Shown here: positions 18,105 through 31,161 of the stretch, in pieces | Position numbering within the stretch: position 1 is the first letter of the stretch | Layout of the letters: the number at the start of each line of letters is the position of its first letter | Origin: Rhizobium favelukesii | Lineage (GTDB): Bacteria; Pseudomonadota; Alphaproteobacteria; Rhizobiales; Rhizobiaceae | NCBI RefSeq assembly: GCF_000577275.2 | Contig: NZ_HG916852.1 | Location: 3,854,001 to 3,918,000 of the forward strand | Direction of reading: 5' to 3' | DNA: 64,000 nucleotides | Translations under genes and position numbers: made by a program | The notes under the pieces: generated by a model | The model's input: only the letters and a program-made list of their open reading frames with translations | What the model was told of the DNA's origin: nothing | Database searches by the model: none

Positions 18105-18512
18105 TCAATCCGGATTGATCACACCCTGCAGGTGCGTCAGTTCCATGATGTAGTGTTCCAGACGCGACCTGTGCTCATGATGCACAGCGTCTTCGCTTTC
18201 TCTCTTCGCCGCGTCGATGCGAAGCGTCAGTTCGTCCTTCGAGAGATCCTGAACGATGACCGCGGACTCAGCCAACAGCGTGCATCCGGTCGGCAGAATG
18301 TCGGCGAAGCCGCCAAAAACCACGTAATCCTGCTTCGAACCGTTGGCCGAACGAACGCTGACGATGCCAGGCTTGATCGTCGTCATCGTCGGGGCGTGGT
18401 TCGCCATAACGGTCATCTCGCCGTCGGTTGCCGGAATGACAACTTCTGTCACCATCTCCGAAAGGAGCAAGCGCTCGGGAGATACGAGTTCAAAATTGAA
18501 ATTGTCAGCCAT
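18105..18512 (-). CDS. atpC: ATP synthase F1 subunit epsilon
   Basis: 135 residues. The epsilon subunit is part of the rotor stalk and can inhibit ATP hydrolysis. The N-terminal beta sandwich is evident (FELVSPERLLLS, VVIPATDGEMTVMANHAP, VVFGGFADILPTGCTLLAE), followed by a shortened helical C-terminal part. Its ATG overlaps the stop of the preceding small gene (ATGA). Last gene of the operon, followed by a strong terminator. Confidence 0.94.
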   Translation of the reverse strand: MADNFNFELVSPERLLLSEMVTEVVIPATDGEMTVMANHAPTMTTIKPGIVSVRSANGSKQDYVVFGGFADILPTGCTLLAESAVIVQDLSKDELTLRIDAAKRESEDAVHHEHRSRLEHYIMELTHLQGVINPD

Positions 18513-18747
18513 TAGTGACTTACCTTCTCGGCGGCTTCTGTATCTTGTAAATTGGTCCCGCAGAACGGGCAGTGCGCTATCACCTGATCGAGATACCCAA
18601 GACCTTCCTCGGTCTGGATCAGTCCCACCACCATCATCAGCTTGCCATCGTCCGATCTATAGATCGTCGGCGCTGCCGGAGCGGGAAGCTCTGCTGCGAC
18701 TTCCCGAAGGGCGTCGCAGCAGAAGATCTCGTTGAGAGCGTCGCTCA

Positions 18748-18748
<1 letters not shown>
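18512..18748 (-). CDS. Small CxxC (zinc-ribbon-like) protein inside the atp operon
   Basis: 78 residues that I do not recognise as a named family. The gene starts in a TGATG overlap with the atpD stop and ends in an ATGA overlap with atpC, so it is translationally built into the operon. Features are FCCDALREV near the N terminus, a hydrophobic strand KLMMVVGLIQTEEG, and CPFCGTNL near residue 60, a half zinc-ribbon knuckle. A CC pair at residues 10-11 might supply further ligands. It is not a known F1 subunit; an assembly, redox or metal-sensing role is possible but unproven. Confidence 0.82.
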
Positions 18749-21104
<2,356 letters not shown>

Positions 21105-21128
21105 CCGTTATCCGTCCTTTGGGTCCGA

Positions 21129-23215
<2,087 letters not shown>

Positions 23216-23312
23216 CACTGGCCCAAATTTCCCTGATTTCAACTCAAGAATCCGGTCCCCGGCGGGCGCCTGACCTAGGATCTTGAATTCGTTATGATTT
23301 CCCCCAGAAATC

Positions 23313-23330
23313 GCAAGAGAAGCCTCTTGC
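23313..23330. other. Hairpin in the atp operon upstream region
   Basis: GCAAGAG-AAGC-CTCTTGC is a perfect 7-bp stem with a 4-base loop in the 263-base region between the DUF4345 gene and atpH. No T tract follows on either strand, so it is not a simple terminator. It may be a leader structure or an operator. I could not place a convincing promoter here. Confidence 0.45.
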
Positions 23331-23478
23331 TTCTTCCGAAATTCGGGGTCCGTCTAACATAGGATGTTCGGACTCGCAACACGCGTAACGCCCGAATACG
23401 GCTTTCGTCTCGATTTCTAACGCAAAAATGCTCAAAGCCCGGCAAACAAAAGCTCAACGGGAGAAATATCCACTCAAC

Positions 23479-23868
23479 TCAAGCGGAAAAGAAACCGAAA
23501 ACATAAGCGAGCGGAAGAGCTGCCAGAACGATCTGCACAACCAGAAGTAAATAGTTGAGAATCGTGCTCCCCTTATCTGAAAGGAGCGAGATGATGCGCG
23601 CAAATGCGGCCATGGCGAAGGAGACACCAAGGGCCATGTAGATCCAGTCCTGTGCCAGCATGATGGCCGAGAGACCGAAGCCGAGATAGAAACCGCCAAC
23701 GGAGCGTTGTTCGGCATAGCCGTCGCGCCGGCCCTCGCGTGGCATCACGCCGACCAACCGCATCGCATAGCCCGGCGCAAACATGATGATGAAGCCCGCC
23801 AACGCGGTAAATGCGGCTGCTGCGAAAGCGAGCTGTTCGCCCAGTTCCGTTGGAAAATAAAAGTCCAT
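23479..23868 (-). CDS. DUF4345-type integral membrane protein
   Basis: 129 residues with four predicted membrane helices (AFAAAAFTALAGFIIMF, the GGFYLGFGLSAIMLAQDWIYMALGVSFAMAAFA pair, and YLLLVVQIVLAALPLAYVFGFF). The pattern of a PGYAMRLVGV loop followed by an ERSVGGFYLGFG-like motif suggests the DUF4345 family; this assignment is from pattern memory. Function unknown. It lies between priA and atpH on the same strand. Confidence 0.7.
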   Translation of the reverse strand: MDFYFPTELGEQLAFAAAAFTALAGFIIMFAPGYAMRLVGVMPREGRRDGYAEQRSVGGFYLGFGLSAIMLAQDWIYMALGVSFAMAAFARIISLLSDKGSTILNYLLLVVQIVLAALPLAYVFGFFSA

Positions 23869-23945
23869 GACCGACCCCGAATCCCCTGTTTCGCCGTCCT
23901 TATGCCATGATTGCCGTACCGGGCAAAAGCCCGTAGGACAGCGAT

Positions 23946-26162
23946 CTACAGGAAGCTTTGCGGGTCCACGTCGAGCTGCACATGCACCGACCCGCGCTCC
24001 TTTGGCGCTTGCGCAAGCATGGCCCTGAGAAATCCCTGCATGTCGGAGTTTCGCCGGCCATGCACGAGAAGCCGGAAGCGATAGCGGCCGCGCACCAGCG
24101 CAAGCGGTGCTTCCGCAGGTCCGAGCACGGAGATGCCGGAGACATCCGGTGCGGCGTTTCTAATGCCGCGGGCATGGTTTTCCGCATCGTGGCGCGTTTC
24201 CGCCGAGACGATGATCGACGCCAGCCGTCCGAATGGCGGCAGGATCGCCCGTTCGCGCTCGGCAATCTCGCGTTCGTAGAAGGCGCTCGCATCGCCTGAC
24301 ACGATCGCCTGCATGACGGGATGTTGCGGCTGGTAGGTCTGCAACAGGCCGTGGCTCTTCAGGCCGGTACGGCCGGCGCGGCCCGTCACCTGCGACAGAA
24401 GCTGAAAGGTGCGTTCGGCGGCGCGCGGGTCGCCATTGGCAAGCCCGAGATCGGCATCGACGATGCCAACCAGCGTCATCAGCGGGAAGTTATGCCCCTT
24501 TGCGACGAGCTGCGTACCGATGACGATATCGGCCTCCCCTTTTGCAATGGCCTCGAGCTCGAACCGCAACCGCTTGACGCCGCCCATGATGTCGGACGAG
24601 AGCACGATCGTTCGCGCCTCGGGGAAATGGCGCTCCACTTCTTCAGCGATGCGCTCAACACCGGGCCCGCAGGCAACGAGATGATCGAGGGTGCCGCATT
24701 CCGGACAGGCTTCCGGCGTGCGTTCGGCATGACCGCACTGATGACATTGCAACTGTCTTTTGAACCGGTGCTCGACGAGCCAGCTGGAGCATTGCGGGCA
24801 CTGGAAGCGATGTCCGCAGACGCGGCAGAGCGTCAGCGGCGCATAACCCCGACGGTTGAGGAAGAGAAGCGCCTGCTGCTCTTTCTCGATCGTCTTGCCG
24901 ATCGCGCGGATCAGGACCGGCGACAGGAAGCCGCCGCGCTCAGGCGCATGACGGCGCATGTCGATGAGGTGTAGATCGGGTAACGCCGCGTCGCCGAAGC
25001 GGGTCGGCATGTGAACGGTACTGTAACGTCCGCTCTGCCCATTGACCTGGCTTTCGACCGAGGGCGTGGCGGAGACGAGAACCACTGGAAAATCAGCGAT
25101 CCGTGCGCGCACGACGGCCATGTCGCGGGCATTGTAATAGACCCGATCTTCCTGTTTGTAGGCAGGATCATGCTCTTCATCGACAATGATAAGGCCTAAA
25201 TCCTCGAACGGAAGAAACAGGGCCGAGCGAGCACCGGCAACGACGCGCACCTCGCCCGTGACCGCCTGACGCCAGACCTTCTCGCGGGTGCGCGGCGCCA
25301 GGTCGGAATGCCATTCGGCGGGCTTTGCGCCGAAGCGATCCTGAAAGCGCTCCAGAAAGCTCGCCGTCAGCGCGATCTCCGGCAGGAGGATCAGCACCTG
25401 CTTGCCCCGCTTCAGCGTTTCCGCGATCGCTTCGAAATAGACTTCCGTCTTTCCCGAACCGGTGACACCATCGATCAGCGATACGGCAAACTCACCCTTT
25501 CGAACCTCGGCCAGAATCTCGTCTGCCGCGTCCCTTTGCGGGCCTTCGAGCCGCGCGGCCGTGAAGTCGGGATCGGGTTTGGCAACCAAGGGCGGCGGTG
25601 GCAGGAATACGGTTTCGAAAATGCCCTGACTTACCAGACCGTCGACCACGCTTGTCGATACGCCGGCGGCATGGGCAAGCCCGCTTCGCGTCCAGGAGAG
25701 CCCATCACCGGCGATATCGAGCACACGGGCGCGCGCTGGCGTCATCCGTTCCGGTTCGCCGCCGACGAAGCGCAGGCCCTCAACCATCGGCTCCGGCTCA
25801 AAGGCATTTGGCGCCCGCAGCGCCATGCGCGCCACGAGACCGGGCGGCGAGAGCGTATAGCTTGCCACCCAATCGACGAAGTCGCGCATCTCCTTCGTAA
25901 GCGGCGGGCAATCGAAGACATGGCTGATCGGCCTCAGCTTCTTCGGATCGACCCCGTCCTCGTCGCCATCCCAGACGACACCGATCACCTGCCTCGGGCC
26001 GAGCGGCACCTGCACGACCGAGCCCGGCTCGACGGCCATTCCCTCGGGCACGGCATAGGAATAAGGCTTCGGCGCAGGCATGGGAACGAGAACCGGCACC
26101 GTGCGGTTGGCCGGCGGCGTCTTAAACAGCGCTCCAAAGAGATCGGACGAATCGGTGCTCAT
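23946..26162 (-). CDS. priA: Primosomal protein N' (replication restart helicase PriA)
   Basis: 738 residues. PriA recognises stalled or repaired forks and reloads the replisome. The N-terminal 3'-DNA-binding domain precedes the helicase core. Walker A is GVTGSGKTEVYF, the DEAH-type motif is VDEEHDPAYKQ, and SATPSVES is motif III. Eight cysteines in CRVCGHRFQCPQCSSW...CHQCGH...CPECG form the two zinc knuckles. GTQLVAKGHNFP and QVTGRAGR are the last helicase motifs. Confidence 0.96.
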   Translation of the reverse strand: MSTDSSDLFGALFKTPPANRTVPVLVPMPAPKPYSYAVPEGMAVEPGSVVQVPLGPRQVIGVVWDGDEDGVDPKKLRPISHVFDCPPLTKEMRDFVDWVASYTLSPPGLVARMALRAPNAFEPEPMVEGLRFVGGEPERMTPARARVLDIAGDGLSWTRSGLAHAAGVSTSVVDGLVSQGIFETVFLPPPPLVAKPDPDFTAARLEGPQRDAADEILAEVRKGEFAVSLIDGVTGSGKTEVYFEAIAETLKRGKQVLILLPEIALTASFLERFQDRFGAKPAEWHSDLAPRTREKVWRQAVTGEVRVVAGARSALFLPFEDLGLIIVDEEHDPAYKQEDRVYYNARDMAVVRARIADFPVVLVSATPSVESQVNGQSGRYSTVHMPTRFGDAALPDLHLIDMRRHAPERGGFLSPVLIRAIGKTIEKEQQALLFLNRRGYAPLTLCRVCGHRFQCPQCSSWLVEHRFKRQLQCHQCGHAERTPEACPECGTLDHLVACGPGVERIAEEVERHFPEARTIVLSSDIMGGVKRLRFELEAIAKGEADIVIGTQLVAKGHNFPLMTLVGIVDADLGLANGDPRAAERTFQLLSQVTGRAGRTGLKSHGLLQTYQPQHPVMQAIVSGDASAFYEREIAERERAILPPFGRLASIIVSAETRHDAENHARGIRNAAPDVSGISVLGPAEAPLALVRGRYRFRLLVHGRRNSDMQGFLRAMLAQAPKERGSVHVQLDVDPQSFL

Positions 26163-26222
26163 CGGGCGAGACCATGCCCGGATCGGCGTAAAAAGAAAAC
26201 CTGGAAGACCCTGCGCACCGAC

Positions 26223-27359
26223 TTACTCGTCCTCGTCGATGACGCCGGTGAGCCGCATACCCTCGATCCAGGTGGCGCCGTCCTGCCGCACGACATGGCG
26301 TGCGCGTGCACCGCACCGCTCGCGCACGGCCGCCGCCAGCGGTTCGGAATGGGTGACGATCCAGATCTGGCTGCTCTGCGCCGCGTCCGCGATCATGTCG
26401 GCGAGCGGCGGCAGCATATCCGGATGCAGGCTTGCCTCCGGTTCGTTCAGCGCAATCAGCGGCGGCAGGCGGTAGGACATCAGCGCCGCGGCTAGGCCGA
26501 GGAAACGAACCTGTCCGTCCGACAGCTCGCGCGGCTGAAACACCCGGTTCGGAAACTCCGGGAAGGAAAGGCCGAACTCCGCCGTCTCTTCAGGTAGCGG
26601 CACGACGAGCCGCGCACCGCCGAGGGCCGCGGCGATCGCCCGATCGAGGTCGACAGTGTCCTCCCGCGTATGCACCAGCGTTGCAAAAACCGCGGCGATA
26701 TTGTTACCGTCCTCGTCCAACAGCGGCGCCGTCACGGCAAGGCAGGGCGCACGCAGCGGTGAGAGCCGATCCGTCCGGAAACCGTGAAAGAAACGCCACC
26801 CATCGATCGCGCGGCGAAACGTTCCAATCTCGGGGTAGTGCCCTGCATCGCCAAGAAGCGCGATTGCCGTTTCCGAGGTCAGCGCCTGCTCCGGGTAATC
26901 TTGCATCCGGCCATTCGGCCCCCGAACGGCGATGGCAGGGCCAGCGCGCTTCATCATCGTCACCGGTCGCGTCCCGGTCTCGACCGAGAGCTCTTCGGCC
27001 TTGATCTGTGGTTCGAAGGGAAAGCCCGCCGCAGCCGTGGGCGGCCGCAAACCGGCCTCGACGCGATAGCGGAAGGTGATCGCCCTTTCCTCGTCCAGAA
27101 GCTCGGTTTCCAGGCGGATCCGAAACGCCCCCTCAGCGTCCCGGCGCGGACCGAACCACAGCGCCGAGAACATCCCGCCTTCGGCCGCGATCTCATGTGC
27201 CAGCCGCCCGCGCGTTGCCGCCTGAATGAGCTGCAGCGCGCGGTAGAGATTGGATTTCCCGACCCCGTTCTCGCCGATGAAGAGGTTGATGGCCGAGAGA
27301 TCCATGCGGATCGATCGCAGGGATCGGTAGTTCTGGGCAAACATCGAGCGGAGCAGCAT
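26223..27359 (-). CDS. Orphan AAA family ATPase (COG4637-like)
   Basis: 378 residues with an ABC/SMC-type nucleotide-binding fold split by an insert. Walker A is GENGVGKSN (residues 30-38), the signature is ELSDGQVRFLGLAAAL, Walker B is LIALNEPEASLHPDML, and the switch histidine is in VTHSEPL. The N-terminal NYRSLRSIRMDLSAINLFIGENG resembles RecF and OLD ATPases, but there is no TOPRIM nuclease domain and no partner gene next to it. It is probably a DNA- or repair-related ATPase; no specific function can be assigned. Confidence 0.82.
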   Translation of the reverse strand: MLLRSMFAQNYRSLRSIRMDLSAINLFIGENGVGKSNLYRALQLIQAATRGRLAHEIAAEGGMFSALWFGPRRDAEGAFRIRLETELLDEERAITFRYRVEAGLRPPTAAAGFPFEPQIKAEELSVETGTRPVTMMKRAGPAIAVRGPNGRMQDYPEQALTSETAIALLGDAGHYPEIGTFRRAIDGWRFFHGFRTDRLSPLRAPCLAVTAPLLDEDGNNIAAVFATLVHTREDTVDLDRAIAAALGGARLVVPLPEETAEFGLSFPEFPNRVFQPRELSDGQVRFLGLAAALMSYRLPPLIALNEPEASLHPDMLPPLADMIADAAQSSQIWIVTHSEPLAAAVRERCGARARHVVRQDGATWIEGMRLTGVIDEDE

Positions 27360-27380
27360 GCCTTGCTTTAGCCGATCCGA

Positions 27381-28328
27381 TCAGGGAATTGAATGGGCAC
27401 TGGCCAGTTCCGGCTCCGCCGGCGGTACCAGCGGCAGGAATTGCGCGTCGTCATCCATATCGAGGGCGCGCACCGTATGGTCTTCCAATGCCTTGGTCAC
27501 CTCGTTGATATCGCCCTCGAGATTTCCCACCGGGATCAGATTGCCGACCACGAAGTCGAAGCGGTCACCCCGCTTGTTCAAAAGCTCGTGAAAGACGGTC
27601 ATGTCCCTGAGCTCCGTCGACCACTTTGCAAGCCAGTAGAAAAGGCCGGAATTGCGCGCCGTCATGTGCACCGGCAGGATCGGGAGATTGTACTTGCGGG
27701 CAAGACCAACGGCGGAGGTTTTCCAGGGACGTTCGTTCAGCCGGCCATTCGCCCAATAGGCAATGCGCCCGGACGGAAAAAGCACAGTTGCCTTGCCTTC
27801 CCTGACCGCACGGTTGGTGATCTGCAGCGTCTCGCGGGTCTTGAGCTTGCTTTTATACTCTTCACGCCATTCGACCGGAATGATGACCTCGGCAAAGCGC
27901 GGATTGACGCGTATGGCATCGCGGTTGGCAAACACCATGATGTCGGGCCGCTTGCTCTTCAAGAGATCGAAGACGGCCACCCCGTCGGCAATGCCGGTCG
28001 GATGGTTGCTGACGAGGATGAAGCCGCCGGCATCAGGAATGCGTTCGCCATGCCTGACATTGATCTCGAGCTTCAACAGGTTGCTCATGTACTCGAAGCA
28101 CTGAAAGCCGGGCATGTTCGCGACGTCGTTGGCGAAGCTGATGGCCCTGTGGTAGCGCAGGAGCGTGTGGAGAAAGGGCCGCATAATCGGCCAGAGCGGG
28201 TGTTTGACGATTCTCTGTCCGCGCTCGGCGATCAACGTATCAACGATATGTCCCGGCTTGCCATGGGAGACGAGGGCAATCACTTCCGCGAATTGTCCGA
28301 AAGCGGTCGTGGGATGGCGCCGTGGCAT
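27381..28328 (-). CDS. Lysophospholipid acyltransferase family protein
   Basis: 315 residues from the ATG at 28326-28328, chosen because AGGAT lies a suitable distance upstream; an ORF start 29 codons earlier is less likely. The PlsC-type motif appears as SNHPTGIADG, with five and not four residues between the histidine and aspartate, as in hemolysin-like (COG3176) acyltransferases. LFPSGRIAYW and ILPVHMTARNS are the next acyltransferase blocks. It probably acylates a lysophospholipid or ornithine lipid precursor. Divergent from xerC. Confidence 0.78.
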   Translation of the reverse strand: MPRRHPTTAFGQFAEVIALVSHGKPGHIVDTLIAERGQRIVKHPLWPIMRPFLHTLLRYHRAISFANDVANMPGFQCFEYMSNLLKLEINVRHGERIPDAGGFILVSNHPTGIADGVAVFDLLKSKRPDIMVFANRDAIRVNPRFAEVIIPVEWREEYKSKLKTRETLQITNRAVREGKATVLFPSGRIAYWANGRLNERPWKTSAVGLARKYNLPILPVHMTARNSGLFYWLAKWSTELRDMTVFHELLNKRGDRFDFVVGNLIPVGNLEGDINEVTKALEDHTVRALDMDDDAQFLPLVPPAEPELASAHSIP

Positions 28329-28469
28329 GCAAGATCCTGCGTCGTTGGGAAACCAGTTACGTCGATTAATATGATGGAACCATGACAACCACTTGGGCGG
28401 TATTAGCAATTCCATAACTGTCGTCCTTCAGAATTGGCAGCCGGATTGGCAAATTCAAGGGCCAGACAC

Positions 28470-29405
28470 GTGAACGAACTCCTGATCATCGCCGACCCGC
28501 GCCTGATGGCGGAACGCACCGCCTGGCTCGACAGCCTGGCCCACGAGCGTCGCTTTTCGAAGCACACGCTGGATGCCTATGAGCGCGACACCCGCCAGTT
28601 CCTGACCTTCCTGACCGGTCACCTCGGCGGTCCTGCGACGCTCAAAGATATCCACGCGCTGCGGCCTACGGACTTCCGGGCATTCCTCGCCGCCCGCCGC
28701 AAGGAGGGATTGGGAGCGCGCTCGCTTGGCCGCAATCTTGCCGGGCTACGCTCACTGCTGCGTTACCTCGAAAAGAAAGGGCTGGTGAATGCCGCCGGCG
28801 CCGGTGCGATCCGCTCGCCAAAGCAACCGAAGTCGCTGCCGAAGCCACTTTCCGATCGGCAAGCCATCACCGTCGTCAGCACCGAGGCGCAACTGCACGA
28901 GGAACCCTGGATTGCGGCGCGCGATGCCGCCGTTTTTGCCTTGCTATACGGCTGCGGCCTGCGCATTTCCGAAGCACTCGACCTGACACCTGATGATTTC
29001 AACCGCGGCGCGGCAACGCTGCGCATCACCGGCAAGGGCAACAAGACCCGCCTCGTGCCGCTGCTCACCGTGGTCTTCGAGGCGGCCGAAACATATCGGT
29101 CTCTGTGTCCATACCATCTCGAAGGCGAGCAGCCTCTCTTCCGCGGCGCGCGCGGCGGCAAGCTGCAGGCGGCGATCATCCAGCGTACCATGCAGAAGAT
29201 GCGAAGCGCCTTCGGACTGCCGGAGACGGCGACGCCGCACGCCCTGCGACACTCCTTCGCGACCCACCTGCTGGCCGGTGGTGGCGATCTCAGAACCATC
29301 CAGGAACTCCTCGGCCATGCCAGTCTTTCGACCACCCAGGTCTACACAGGCGTGGATTCCTCACGTTTGCTTGAAGTTTACGACCGTGCCCATCCGCGGG
29401 CGTAA
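28470..29405 (+). CDS. xerC: Site-specific tyrosine recombinase XerC
   Basis: About 311 residues. Resolves chromosome dimers at dif with XerD. The N-terminal SAM-like domain (LAHERRFSKHTLDAYERDTRQFLTFL) precedes the catalytic domain with R in GCGLRISEAL, K in GKGNKTRLVPL, HxxR in HALRHSFATH, H in LLGHASLSTTQ and Y in VYTG. The GTG at 28470 (AAGGG eight bases upstream) gives an N terminus like relatives; a TTG at 28434 and an ATG at 28506 are alternatives. Confidence 0.92.
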   Translation: MNELLIIADPRLMAERTAWLDSLAHERRFSKHTLDAYERDTRQFLTFLTGHLGGPATLKDIHALRPTDFRAFLAARRKEGLGARSLGRNLAGLRSLLRYLEKKGLVNAAGAGAIRSPKQPKSLPKPLSDRQAITVVSTEAQLHEEPWIAARDAAVFALLYGCGLRISEALDLTPDDFNRGAATLRITGKGNKTRLVPLLTVVFEAAETYRSLCPYHLEGEQPLFRGARGGKLQAAIIQRTMQKMRSAFGLPETATPHALRHSFATHLLAGGGDLRTIQELLGHASLSTTQVYTGVDSSRLLEVYDRAHPRA

Positions 29406-29487
29406 TCTTTTGTTAACAGCTTCTCTTAAAGGAATATCCGCACGCGAAGCGTAGAACTTAGCGATCCATAGTGACCGGAATACCATC

Positions 29488-30567
29488 ATGACGATCTCCA
29501 TCGGCCACCGCAGCCTGCACATCGCATCGCCGGGCAATCTCCTGCTCTGGCTGATCGCTGCATTTCATATGCTGCTTGCGGCAACGCTGATCGCAGTTCT
29601 GTTCTCGGTCTCGCCGGCAGCGGCTGCAGATGACGACGCCTGCACCGGCCGCAATGTCCTGACCGATCTGAAGCAAAGCGACCCGGCGCGCTACGCCGAG
29701 GCGGTCAAGGAAGCGGACGCCGTGCCAAACGGCAAGGGCATTTTCTGGAAGATCGAAAAGCCGGGCGTGAAACCATCCTGGTTGCTCGGCAGCATGCATG
29801 TCACCGATCCGCGTGTGCTGCAACTTCCGCCACGCACGCAGGCAGCCCACGATGCTGCCGACACCATCGTGATCGAATCAGACGAGATCCTCGACGAGAA
29901 AAAGGCCTCCGCCGCTCTATTGATGAAGCCGGATCTGATGATGTTCACGGACGGGACGACGATTGAAAAGCTTCTATCCCACGAAGACTACATCCGCCTG
30001 GAAGAAGGACTGAGGCAGCGCGGAATCCCGCTTGCCGCGGTCTCGCGCATGCGCCCCTGGATGATATCGAGCGTCGTTGCCCTGCCCGGCTGCGAAATGG
30101 CCCGCAAGGCAAAGGGCGTACAGTTCCTCGACCAGAAGATTGCCGCCGACGCCGTTGCCGAGGGCAAGCAGGTCAAAGGCTTGGAAACGCTCGCCGAGCA
30201 GCTGCAGGCGATGGCCGACCTGCCGACCGAATTCCACATGAAGTCGCTGATTGAAACGCTGGCTTTGGGATCGAAGATGAACGATGTCGTGGAAACGATG
30301 ACCGATCTTTATCTCTCCGGTGATATCGGCATGACCATTCCGATGCTGAAGACCGTCTCGCCCGACGGCAAGGACGAGGATAGCGATTATGCCGCCTTCG
30401 AGCAGCGCATCATCCTCGACCGCAACAAGGTGATGGCCGAGCGAGCAGCCCCGATCCTTGCCAACGGCAACGTCTTCATGGCCGTCGGTGCGCTCCATCT
30501 TCCCGGCGAAGGCGGCGTTATCGAGCTGCTGCGCAAAAAGGGTTTTACGCTGACGGCCGTGAACTAG
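29488..30567 (+). CDS. TraB/GumN family protein
   Basis: 359 residues with an N-terminal hydrophobic segment (LLLWLIAAFHMLLAATLIAVLFSV) ending in SPAAAADDD, a likely signal peptide. The two GxxH motifs of the TraB/Tiki fold are GSMHVTD and GALHLPGEGG; in this superfamily they belong to a putative metalloprotease site. Cellular role in bacteria is not established. Its stop codon shares CTAG with the convergent cytochrome gene. A weak CtrA-like half match (GTAA-N7-TTAAC, about 29402-29417) lies about 70 bases upstream. Confidence 0.86.
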   Translation: MTISIGHRSLHIASPGNLLLWLIAAFHMLLAATLIAVLFSVSPAAAADDDACTGRNVLTDLKQSDPARYAEAVKEADAVPNGKGIFWKIEKPGVKPSWLLGSMHVTDPRVLQLPPRTQAAHDAADTIVIESDEILDEKKASAALLMKPDLMMFTDGTTIEKLLSHEDYIRLEEGLRQRGIPLAAVSRMRPWMISSVVALPGCEMARKAKGVQFLDQKIAADAVAEGKQVKGLETLAEQLQAMADLPTEFHMKSLIETLALGSKMNDVVETMTDLYLSGDIGMTIPMLKTVSPDGKDEDSDYAAFEQRIILDRNKVMAERAAPILANGNVFMAVGALHLPGEGGVIELLRKKGFTLTAVN

Positions 30568-31067
30568 CGCCCAATCGTCATCCGTCGAAGAACGTTGCTC
30601 TTCCAGTAGAATTGGTGGACGAGGGCACCGGCTACATGTGCCGCGATCAAGGCCCACAGGACAACCTTCAGCACGTCGGCGTGCAGCGATCCCGCCGGAT
30701 CGACCCCGAAGTAATAGGCAGCAATCCCGGTCACCGGCATCGCGAAGATGAACGCATACAGGCCGATATGGACGACCTTTGCCACAAGGCGGAGGATTGC
30801 CGGTTCCTGGCTGACCACCGGCGGCGCACCCTGGACGAGACGCAGACACACGCGAACAATCGCAAGTGCCAATATGGCGATGCCGACATAGGCGTGAATG
30901 TTGGCCGCCGAGAGCTGGTCGGGGGACGCAATGGCGCCGCGACGCATCGCCCGATGCCATTCGTTCATGCCATCGGGAAACAGCAGATTAAAGAAGATGA
31001 GCAGAGCCACCCCCCAGTGAAGGAGGCGCTGCGGCAGGCTGTATGCATCGACAGGTGTGGACTGCAT
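30564..31067 (-). CDS. Cytochrome b561
   Basis: 167 residues with four transmembrane helices of the di-heme b561 type. Candidate heme histidines are in RLLHWGV, NIHAYVG, VVHIGLY and AAHVAGALVHQFYW, in the pattern expected of the family. It likely passes electrons between quinol and a periplasmic acceptor or dissipates superoxide. The ATG at 31065-31067 has GAGGGG upstream. A palindrome resembling an Irr control element lies 20 bases before the start. Confidence 0.9.
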   Translation of the reverse strand: MQSTPVDAYSLPQRLLHWGVALLIFFNLLFPDGMNEWHRAMRRGAIASPDQLSAANIHAYVGIAILALAIVRVCLRLVQGAPPVVSQEPAILRLVAKVVHIGLYAFIFAMPVTGIAAYYFGVDPAGSLHADVLKVVLWALIAAHVAGALVHQFYWKSNVLRRMTIGR

Positions 31068-31086
31068 AGGCTTCCCCTCGAACGAT

Positions 31087-31103
31087 TTTAGAATCATTTG
31101 AAA
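31087..31103. promoter_or_regulatory. Possible Irr control element (ICE box)
   Basis: TTTAGAA-TCA-TTTGAAA matches 12 of 14 arm positions and the YNR centre of the rhizobial ICE consensus as I recall it (TTTAGAA-YNR-TTCTAAA). It lies just upstream of a heme protein gene, a sensible Irr target. Match to memory of the consensus only. Confidence 0.4.
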
Positions 31104-31105
31104 GT

Positions 31106-31136
31106 AAAACGGCCACCTGTCCGGGGACAAGCGGCC
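31106..31136 (-). terminator. Terminator after lpdA
   Basis: On the minus strand GGCCGCTTGTC, CCCG loop, GACAGGTGGCC, then GTTTTAC. The stem is 11-12 bp with two G-T pairs and begins 25 bases after the lpdA stop. Confidence 0.75.
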
Positions 31137-31161
31137 GATCGCATATTGCCGAAATTTAAGA

